From: Coniella vitis
Lineage: Eukaryota > Ascomycota > Sordariomycetes > Diaporthales > Schizoparmaceae
Assembly (NCBI GenBank): GCA_011317545.1
Contig: WUJK01000002.1
Coordinates: forward strand, 4,526,001 to 4,590,000
Length of the DNA: 64,000 nt
Reading direction: 5' to 3'
Shown here piece after piece: positions 56,321 through 64,000 of the stretch. Below the pieces are notes generated by a model. It made no database searches. It was given only the letters and a program-made list of their open reading frames with translations, and had not been told where the DNA came from. Position 1 is the stretch's first letter. Each line of letters begins with the position of its first letter. The position numbers and the translations under genes are program-made.

Positions 56321-57527
56321 TACGGTGCTAGGTTTATAGGGTTCTATCTTCTTCTTCTAAGGTATCCGTTCTCTATTAATAACGCTTAGGGATATAAAGT
56401 TTCCTTATACTCCGCTATCTAGGAGTATTATATAGTATTTATTATTAATTCGTACTACGATTTTTAAATATTCGTACGTTAAGCTATTAGTTATATAAAG
56501 GGACTTTATTATAAGTCCTAATCGCTTATTATCCCTTATAAGCGATCCTTGCCTTTTAGGTTCTGCTATTCTTACTATACTCTAAAGGCTGCTATTTATA
56601 TTAGGTTCTTAGCTTATTATATTCCGTATCGTATATATATTACGGCTTATTACTATAGCGTACTTAGTTTTCTTCTTTCGTATAAGGAGGTTATACTCCG
56701 GGCTGATTATCCTTAAGGTTATAGTAGGTATACGCTTTATCTACTAGGTATTCTATATAATCGGCGCGCTTATAGAAGCTATAGTACATAGGTTCTACGT
56801 ATATAAGCTTTACGAGCTTTTCCCTTTATTTCTATTCGCGTATTTTATACTAATCGAGCGCTTTCTTTTATACGTAAGGTATATATTAGGGTATCGTATA
56901 CTAGTACTATTCTATTTATCGTATAGTATATTTATAGGGGGTATTATATATAAGGCTAATACTAGCGTAGTTTCCCCTTATTCTAAGTATTTTATAATAA
57001 TCGCTATTATCGTCGTTATAAGCGATAATACTATACCTTATCTTACGTATAGGAAATTATTCGTTAGTTACTTTATATTTAAAGTATTATCTATAATTAT
57101 ATATAATATAGGTTAACTATATAATCTAATAGTACTTTTCGTAAAGATAATTAATTCGTACGTCTTCCTATATAAGGGGGGGTTTATCTTAATAGGTTAT
57201 CGTTCGGAATAGTTCTCTAAGTATAATACTATAGATAAGGTAGTATATATCTCCTTTATCGATATCTTTATCTATAGAGCTTTCTAATTCTAAACTTATT
57301 TCTTTATTAATAGTTTAGGTATTAGTATCCTAATTAATATTAAGCGTTTCCTATTATTTTATAATTTCTATAGTATTATTTTATATAGTTTTCGTTTCGT
57401 TAGGTAGCTTATACCCTTTTATATCGCGTTAATAGGGGTATTCCCTAATAGGCTAGGCTTACTACTCTATTACTAATCTTTCGAATAAACTATTATCCGT
57501 AGGAAGGGGTATCCTCTAGGTAATTAT

Positions 57528-58051
57528 TATAACGGGCTAGCCCCTATAGGGCTCCAGGAATTAACTAGCGTTCCTACGGCCGTCTCTAATATACGGAACC
57601 TTTCGCTTAGGCGGTTAAGGCAAAAGGTATATAATCTTCTAAATACGTTTTAGAAGATCTAGTCAACTTATTAGGCATATCGGGCGAAGGTAATATTATA
57701 GGTAAGCCTATAATATCACCTCCCTTCTCTCCCTCTAATAACGTCGGACCCCTAAAGCTTACCCGCGACGTTGCTTTATAAGCCGAAGTTTATATAGAAG
57801 GGGTATCTAAGACTTTTAGCACTCCGTAGCTCGAACTTACGACCTTAGGATATTTAGAAGATATATAACGAGCTGGCCCCTATAGGGCTCTAGGAATTAA
57901 CTAGCGTTCCTACGGCCGTCTCCGACGTACGGAACCTTTCGCTTAGGCGGTTAAGGCAAAAGGTACGCAATCTTCTGAATATATTTCAGAAGATCTAGTT
58001 AACTTATTAGGCACGTCGGGCGAAGGCAATGTTATAGGTAAGCCTGTGATA
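57528..58051 (-). mobile_element. TRIM-like miniature LTR element (524 bp)
   Basis: Two 188-bp direct repeats (57528-57715 and 57864-58051), starting TATAACGRGCTRGCCCC and ending AAGCCTRTRATA, enclose only 148 bp. The ATTAT duplication at 57523-57527 and 58052-58056 splits A2 sequence that is continuous in A1 near 43915. Just inside the left repeat lies a pyrimidine tract (CACCTCCCTTCTCTCCCTC), i.e. a polypurine tract on the minus strand; just inside the right repeat the minus strand reads like the 3' half of a tRNA (TCCTAAGGTCG, AGTTCGAGC). There is no coding capacity. The layout LTR-PBS-PPT-LTR fits a terminal-repeat retrotransposon in miniature, with orientation minus. Confidence 0.8.
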
Positions 58052-58453
58052 ATTATAATTTATCGTTCTTTATAAGGTTTCTAAAGAAACTATCCTAAGC
58101 CTTACTTTACCGAGAGGTATATTATATAATTATCCTTATAATAGAAGGTTTAGTTAAGAAGTTTATAATTAGAGTTATCCGATACTTACTTTAGGAGCTA
58201 GTCTTAGCTAGGAATAGAGTCCGTAATCTTATATATTATAATATTAGCTTATTATCCTTCGGGGACTTTCTTAAATTCTCTAGGTTTCTTAGGTTATCTA
58301 TACTTTTATATAAAGTAGCTTATCTTACTATAGTTAAAGTATTCCTTACTTATAGGTTTCCTTTAAGCTATATTAAGCTTTATAGGGCCTAAGTATATTA
58401 TACTATTAGTTATTATTCTACTATAATTATTCTATTAAGGTATAAAGTATTAA

Positions 58454-59135
58454 TATTATAACCCACGGTCATACAGGTCACAGGAACAGGCCAGCGCAAC
58501 CATATGCCAGCAAATCGGAACCTTAACGGACCGATAGGAATCTCTTATATAAGAACATAGAGCGATATAATCAGGGTTAGGGTTCTGATAGTTATACGAT
58601 CGATAGAATCGATATCGATTTTATCGACTAGTATACTATAGATCGATAGGATCGATATCGACTATTTCGACTCACTAAGATAATAGAAGGATATAAGGAT
58701 AGGAGTTTATAGCTTAATATTAGATAGTTTCCTTATAGTCTTTAGTTATAAATCTAAGTATTATCTTATATAATAGGGTAATCCCTCTTAATTACTTATA
58801 ATACTTAATATTATTCGATAATATACAAAGACTTAAAGGTAATACTTCCCTACCTACTAATATATAACTTATAGGTACTTCCAGAATCCGGGATTTAGGT
58901 AAAGATTATTATATTTTTATAACTCTTATTTAGGACGGTCTATATATACCTCTTAGGCAATATTAAGTATAATAATAGCTCCTTAAACTCCTACCCTATT
59001 TACCTTAGGCGAAGGATATCGCTAGGTTATAATTTAAGAAGATATAATATACTAATTAATCGAACTTACCTAATAACTCTTTATACTCTAGTAGAATTAG
59101 GAGTAGTAGAATCGTACTATCCGTAGGTAGGCCTA
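58454..59135 (+). mobile_element. Family A fragment A3: LTR (460 bp) plus 5' leader, plus orientation
   Basis: The LTR at 58454-58913 (TATTATAACCC...GATTATTATA) is followed by 222 bp matching the inverted start of A1 internal sequence (45218 down to about 45010). It is then cut by insertion of B' at 59136. Orientation is opposite to A1 and A2. The first about 110 bp are rich in CA/TG and hardly RIP-altered. Confidence 0.85.
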
Positions 59136-62100
59136 TGTGAACGGGCATCGAGAGAGCGTTCGCAGTTTCGATCCTAATTTCTATTATTAACTAACTTAAG
59201 GAGAGAAGTAAAAGTAGTATCTATATAGCGGCGCGAGAGCTGCTCTTAAGTAGCTCTTACGTTTAAGATCCACCCGTAGATAGAGTTTTCTATAGGTCTA
59301 CCGTCGATACGGGCCCTATTACCGATAGTCTTTTATACGGCTTATAAGCTGCTCGGAAGACGCTCCTATCTAGCGCTTATATAATATTAGTCTCTAGACG
59401 AGAAGGGAATATATTAACTAAGGCTTCGTACCCTAATATACCGAAGCTATATATTTACCCGTAGGCCTATAATATTACCCCCCCGCTTAGGCCGAACGCC
59501 CTCCTATAGAGCCGTATATAGTATAATAGCTACCTAAAAAGTATAATAACGCGATGCCGCTACGCCCGCCTACCCTATTAAAGGAGCCTTATCCTCGTAC
59601 CTAGCGATTATAAAAGGAGTCTTACGTCTACGGAGCTCCCTTTAACCTAGCTATCGGCGAATCTATAAGTTTTACCGCCTATTATTCGTTAATAGAATAA
59701 TAGCGATACCCTTAACTTAGTAAGCGGTTATAGATATAATATCTTTACTCTTAAAGCCTCGAAAAAGTATAAATACCCCCTTAACCCCTATTCTAGGGGT
59801 TATTCCTTCCTCTTAATTAAACTAAAGCCCTTATAAGTTATACGAAACTAACCCTTATAATAATAAGGTAAGTATTATACCTTCCCTATTCGTCCTCTAC
59901 TTATACTTAGCTCTATTAGTAGTATAAATATTATTATTCGCTCTAAGTAAGCTAGCGCGGCTCCTACCGCTATACCTACCGCCGCCGCCCCTATTATTAT
60001 TATAGGCTCTATAGCTACTTCTATAGCGGTAATACCCGTAGTTATAGCTATAGCTACTCCTACCGCGCTTACTATTACTCCTACCGCTACTATCCTTACC
60101 CCTACCGCCGCTTAGCTCGATAAAGCTGTTAATAAGCTTATTTAAAGCGTTATCGCTACTAACCTATAGCTCTAACCTTATATTACCCTCCCCGAGGGTA
60201 TTAGGGATAAGTAATACCTGCTTTATATTATAAGGGCCTTTAAAAACCCCCTCTCCCTCTGCTTTTACGGTATTAGTAAGTAGCGCTTCCCCTACTTCTT
60301 TATAGCTTACTAAGTATTATAGCTAGCGCCTATTATTTCCCCTATAGGACGAATAAGAAGGGTAAGAACTCTAGCTATTCCTATACCCCCCTTTATTAGA
60401 CCGATAAGATATATACCGCTATTATTATTATAATTAACTATTCCCTCGCTTATAATACTTTTAACCCTAGTATATACTACTCCTTCCCTACTTATACCTT
60501 CCTATACTTATATATTCTAAATACTCTTCGCCCCTAGGCCTTTACTACTTTCGCTACGTATTATACCCGCGATTACCCACCTAAGCTAAGTAAGACTTAG
60601 GCTAGCTATAACGAGGTCCGGTTATTAAATAATAAGTATACCTATAGCCTATATATTTACTACTCCTTCCCTACTTATATCCTACTAACTTTATACTAGC
60701 GCTATAACTATAAGCTTATACGCTACTAAGCGGTAGCGTTAAAGGATATTACCGACTTATTAGCAAAGCTTATAAAGGGGGGTAGTAAGGGTAAGGGCTT
60801 AGTTAGTACTAAAGCGAAGCGCGGCGTTAACGATAACCCTTATTCTAATAAAACCGAAGAGAGTAATTCTAATAGTAAGGAGGAGGTAAGCGAGGATAAG
60901 TAGGTAGCTACGTTAGTATACGTTTCGTATATAGTTTTCTTTTTATCTATAGTGCTTAATTTCCCCGCTTTTCTTTTCTACGACTTTAGGCTATCGTAGC
61001 TTATAGCGTTACCGTAGCGTTATTCGAACTCCTTAAGAGTAACTATATCTTTAAATTCGGATAACGGCTATTAGTTTAGCTGGTCCTATCCGACCTATTT
61101 AACTAGGATTTTACGTTATAGCGTTTTATCCGTTTTCGCGCGGCCTCTATATAGCTTATTATATACTCTAATAATACTCTTTACCTAGTACTCGGGTTCC
61201 TTTCCCTCTTTAACTATAATAGGGTTAGGCCGGTATTCTCTTTATACCTATAACGGGAGCGGGTTTTATATAGCTCGAATTAGGAGATTTATATAGAAAT
61301 AAGGGTAAATACCCGGCGGGATATCTAATTCTACTATATAAGGGCTAACGATATACGTTACGGTATACTTCTCGTATAGCTAGGCTAACTTCTTTAAAGG
61401 GCGGTCGGTAGTAATATTTCGTAGGGAGAGCTAAACCTTATCGCCCTTAATAAGCCGCTTTATAACTACTTATAACTTATTTATAGATTCTTCTATTCGT
61501 TATTATACGACTACTATTACGGCTTAAGCGAAAGTAGTTACGTTTTTAAGCTATTAGACGAAGTTCTCGGCCTAAACTCTAGGCGCTTACGCTAGTAATA
61601 TACTACGCTCTACTTATTCGATTAGATCTATATAATAGCCGTATAAGATAAAAAATAGGCTAAGGCTAATTATACTAGTATCCTTATTATTAATAGCTAG
61701 TTAAGCGCCGGGTAGGAGTATCGGCTAATCTAATTATATATATATAACGAACGCTCGGAGGTAGTTTATAACCTCTTAGTTTGCCCTTTCTATAACTCTA
61801 TCCGTTTATAGGTAGAAAGCGGTGCTTAAGCGCTGCTCTATCTTTATAAGCTCGTATAATCGGCGCTAGAACCCTCCTACCTAGTTCGAGCCTTAGTTAT
61901 TAACTATTACCTTAAGGAATTTATAGAACCGCTAGTAATAATATAAGAACCGCTCTATATATACTTCCGCGCTTATACTATATATAGCTTCGAGTATAAT
62001 AGCTTTTATTAGTCGGTCTATAATTACTATTAAGTAAGCCTCTCTTATATCGTCCTTATAGGGGAGGTCGATTATAAAGTCTACGGATAACTCGCTTTAT

Positions 62101-62457
62101 ACCCGCTTAGGTACTAGTAGGGGCTTAAGAAGGCCCTTCCTCTAGTATCTCTATACCGTCTTACGTTTATAGATATCGTAATTTTATATAAACCGCCGAA
62201 TATTACGGTATATACCTAGCTAAAAGTAGCCCCTTATTATTATCGTAATAATAATATCCCTCCCTAGGTAGTTAGATAGGGTGGAATCGTAGATACTCTA
62301 CGTTAGTTTAGTATATAGGGGTTCTTAATCCGGTAACTAGAGCTATTCGCGGAACCTAAGTAATCCTTTCTTATCGATCGAGTATTCCGCTATAAATACC
62401 TTAATAGGCTTACCTTCGGATATCCGTAGGTAAGGGGGAAAAGAGCGTTTACCCCTA
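59136..62457 (-). mobile_element. Family B' truncated inverted copy
   Basis: The 339-bp LTR at 59136-59474 keeps the ancestral TG terminus (TGTGAACGGG). A polypurine tract follows on the inside (AATATTACCCCCCC on plus), then internal sequence matching the reverse complement of B from about 55980 back to about 52510: antisense frame, chromodomain (near 61160-61000), integrase (near 62100-61700). It stops at about 62457, where sequence of element C begins. It inserted into A3 at GTAGGTAGGCCTA. It is less RIP-altered than B. Confidence 0.85.
59554..60903 (+). pseudogene. Antisense reading frame (about 449 codons) in B'
   Basis: On the strand opposite to pol, a single frame runs from ATG at 59554 (MPLRPPTLLKEPYPRT) to a stop at 60901-60903, interrupted only by TAA or TAG codons explainable as RIP-altered Gln (or Trp) codons. 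Segments: YVYGAPFNLAIGESISFTAY near the start, a Tyr/Ser/Arg low-complexity middle (about 59960-60120), then AYYFPYRTNKKGKNSS, KDITDLLAKLIKGGSKGKG, and an acidic Ser/Asn-rich end (EESNSNSKEEVSEDK). The last 46 codons have no stop. I recognise no known domain. Since TG is nearly absent, the lack of TGA is not itself evidence. Confidence 0.45.
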
Positions 62458-62666
62458 AGGGTTCTTCAAGATACGGTTAACCAATTGAACGTTAACTGAC
62501 CGCACGTAATATGCAGTAAGTTCGTACGTTCTAAAGGTTGGTTGATTAATTAACTAGCTAGAAGGGTAACTATCTCGGGGGCTTGGGTGTTGTGGATATA
62601 TGGTGGGCATATGCCGTGTCGGCTGTGCCGGCAGGCAGACGCCGGCAGGCACGGATCCACAATCAC
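62458..62666 (-). repeat. 3' LTR of element C
   Basis: Starts TGATTGTGGAT (minus strand) directly after the polypurine tract. GC-rich inner part with CCGGCAGGCA repeated and an inverted repeat (GGGTGTTGTGGAT / ATCCACAATCACCC at 62585-62668). Whether 62458 is its true end or a truncation cannot be settled inside the window. Confidence 0.55.
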
Positions 62667-62895
62667 CCCCTTTCTTATATTAATCGTCCCGATTAATCCC
62701 TTTCTAAAAAACCTTGCGAATACGTCTTCGTTTATAGTGATCCTTGCTAAACTTAAGTACTTTAAAGGTATCCTATAAAATCCATTGCTACTTAATATCC
62801 TAGACTGAAATATACCGAATCCGGTGCTTTCAGCCGTTATATCGTTATAAGCTTAATGGGTCTTTATCGCGTTTTTAGGCGATTTAGCCCAAATT

Positions 62896-63040
62896 GCCGT
62901 TGCTCGCTTAATTAACTGTTGCCAGCTTAATTCGGCCAGCTTTAGCCGTTGCTCGCTTAACTAACTATTGCTAGCTTGATTCGGCTAGCTTTAGCCGTTG
63001 CTCGCTTAACTAACTATTACTATTCAATTGCTATTTAGGC
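62896..63040. repeat. 49-bp tandem repeat, about 2.8 copies
   Basis: Units start at 62896, 62945 and 62994 with GCCGTTGCTCGCTTAA; copies 2 and 3 differ from copy 1 mainly by C/T changes. Located between the integrase end and the 3' LTR of element C. Confidence 0.85.
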
Positions 63041-64000
63041 TAGCGTTCGCAGCGATTCGCATACGGTCCTTTTCGAGCATCGTTTTACTTATATACTACA
63101 GGCTACGAATAGGGTAGCTATCCGTACTATAAGCAGGGAATAAATTGGTACCGTTATACCTAGACGGTAGCACTATACCACCTAGGCTACGCAGACCGTA
63201 CATATTACCAGCGTAGCAACTTATAATAGCCCAGGGACCGTCGTAATACGGCTTATACTTATATGCTTTCTATCGTACGCGTAAAACCTAATCGCCAGGC
63301 GCGTATACTCTTAGCAGAGCCTTCTTTTCCTATAGGATTGCTCGTATAGCCGCGCATACGGCTATTAAACTATTCGCATATCCACGTACTAGAAGAGCTT
63401 CATAGTACTTTACTAATTCGTAGTCGACTACTATCTCCTCCTCCTCCGTTAAATCACGTATATACGTAGCTATCTCGACGGTAGCGGCGGGCTTATTTAA
63501 GTTAGGTATAGTGCCGAAGAGCAGAAAGAACGGTAAGTAACCAGACGGTCGTAGCGTCCGATTATATATTCGTATAGCGCGTTTTACGGCCGTATCAGGG
63601 TCTATCGTATAGACTATCTAGTTATATACTATACCGTACTTCAGCAGGTCGTTTGCCTTTTCGACTTTCCCGTTGCCCCGTAGGCGTACTAGTATAACGG
63701 GGTAGACCTTACTACCGTAGCGTTTATACTATTACTAAGCCTCTACGCCGGCAAAGCAACTAGCGTTATCCGAGATAAGCTCCTTAGGTATACTAAACGT
63801 CTATATAATACGCTCTAGTAATAGTAGTATAGCTTTAAATTATATATTCGCTATTACCTTAGCTTTAATCTATCCTATTACGTATTCTATAGCTACAAGG
63901 ATTAGTACGCTATTAATAGCCGTAAAGTTAATTACCTAGCGTATTAGCAGTAGCAGGGGCAATATAGGTTATAGGTCTAGTAGTATAGGATTAGGCTTCT

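Larger units (their letters stand above)
35709..58453 (-). mobile_element. Family A Gypsy retrotransposon A2, host of several nested insertions
   Basis: A2 is read on the minus strand: its 3' LTR is at 35709-36178, and internal sequence resumes at 36179-36358, 36830-37999, 45675-48569, 56321-57527 and 58052 to about 58453, interrupted by a solo LTR, element A1, element B and a TRIM-like element. Its pieces align with A1 (for example 45680-48570 with 39820-42716, 56330-57520 with 42725-43915). The reverse-transcriptase segment lies near 47420-47480, where the YxDD region is RIP-altered. No 5' LTR in the expected orientation is seen on the right; instead an inverted A LTR (A3) abuts at 58454. 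All reading frames are destroyed. Confidence 0.8.
35709..62457. other. RIP-mutated AT-rich block of nested LTR retrotransposons
   Basis: From 35709 the base composition changes at once: CA and TG dinucleotides nearly vanish, TA dominates, and the remaining C and G sit in CG, CC, CT, GG and AG contexts. Paired LTRs differ almost only by C-to-T and G-to-A. This is the RIP signature. No host gene is recognised within it. CA/TG-containing islands (about 45585-45674, 54120-54220, 58460-58560, 59136-59180, 57990-58051) were less affected. Confidence 0.9.
62458..64000 (-). mobile_element. Element C: 3' end of another Gypsy-type retrotransposon (runs out of window)
   Basis: Minus-strand frames from 64000 down to about 63060 carry an integrase with KELISDNA, GKVEKANDLLKYG, NRTLRPSGYLPFFLLFG, VRGYANSLIAVCAAIRAIL and VYAPGD.VLRVR, i.e. 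the end of a Ty3/Gypsy integrase and its tail, lightly RIP-altered. Downstream are a 49-bp tandem repeat (62896-63040), a polypurine tract (AAAGGGGG on minus at 62668-62675) and an LTR starting TGATTGTGGATCC at 62666 and continuing to the junction with B' at about 62458. CA and TG are common here, so this element is younger or escaped RIP. Confidence 0.75.

Noticed and set aside
36040..58582. Interstitial telomere repeats or a chromosome fusion point
   Set aside because: The TTAGGG units recur at the same place in every family A LTR, so they belong to the element.
35709..62457. Centromere
   Set aside because: AT-rich, RIP-altered transposons fit a centromere or a subtelomere as well as a plain repeat island; the sequence alone does not decide, so no call is made.
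62587..62778. 63-codon frame with Cys-rich start
   Set aside because: Lies in the LTR and 3' region of element C on the opposite strand; no family resemblance.
1..64000. CRISPR arrays, bacterial operons or a viral genome
   Set aside because: No regularly spaced short repeats; gene structure is eukaryotic with spliceosomal introns.

Overview
The window is chromosomal DNA of a filamentous ascomycete (Pezizomycotina; a Sordariomycete/Hypocreales-type genome is my best guess). Reasons: short 43-111 nt introns with CTAAC/CTGAC-like branch points, a HET-domain gene, three sugar-porter MFS genes, and a long AT-rich block with the signature of repeat-induced point mutation (RIP): CpA and TpG almost absent, TpA in excess, Gln codons turned into stops.

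Layout. (1) 1-35,708 is gene-rich, near-normal base composition. In order: 3' part of a sugar transporter (+), an eroded copy of its 3' end, a helicase relic (-), a HET-domain gene broken by an in-frame TAG (-), a sugar transporter (-) divergent from a GH78 alpha-L-rhamnosidase (+), mevalonate diphosphate decarboxylase (+), a RUS/DUF647 protein (+), cytochrome c heme lyase (-), a 12-exon zinc finger/P-loop GTPase/RING-like/patatin protein (+), a nine-exon sugar transporter with a 2-nt microexon (+), a nitrilase (+), and a hydantoinase/oxoprolinase-DUF917 fusion with a frameshift near its 3' end (-). (2) 35,709-about 62,457 is a nested stack of RIP-damaged LTR retrotransposons: family A (Ty3/Gypsy, 456-485 bp LTRs), family B (chromodomain Ty3/Gypsy, 339 bp LTRs), two solo A LTRs with perfect target-site duplications, and one TRIM-like mini-element (188 bp LTRs). 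(3) 62,458-64,000 is the 3' end of a third, less damaged Gypsy element (C) that runs out of the window.

The genes are a mix of housekeeping functions (sterol precursor synthesis, cytochrome c maturation) and catabolic or accessory ones (rhamnoside, nitrile and lactam/amide use; self/non-self or defence-type proteins). The rhamnosidase and the divergent transporter look like a functional pair. I see no biosynthetic gene cluster. The least conventional objects are the GTPase-RING-patatin protein and, in the transposon block, reading frames antisense to pol between the integrase and the 3' LTR in both retrotransposon families, one of them next to a 72-nt tRNA-like sequence. Exon junctions were assigned by eye. 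For the intact genes with complete ends, the summed exon lengths are divisible by three; the one exception is noted under the patatin gene.
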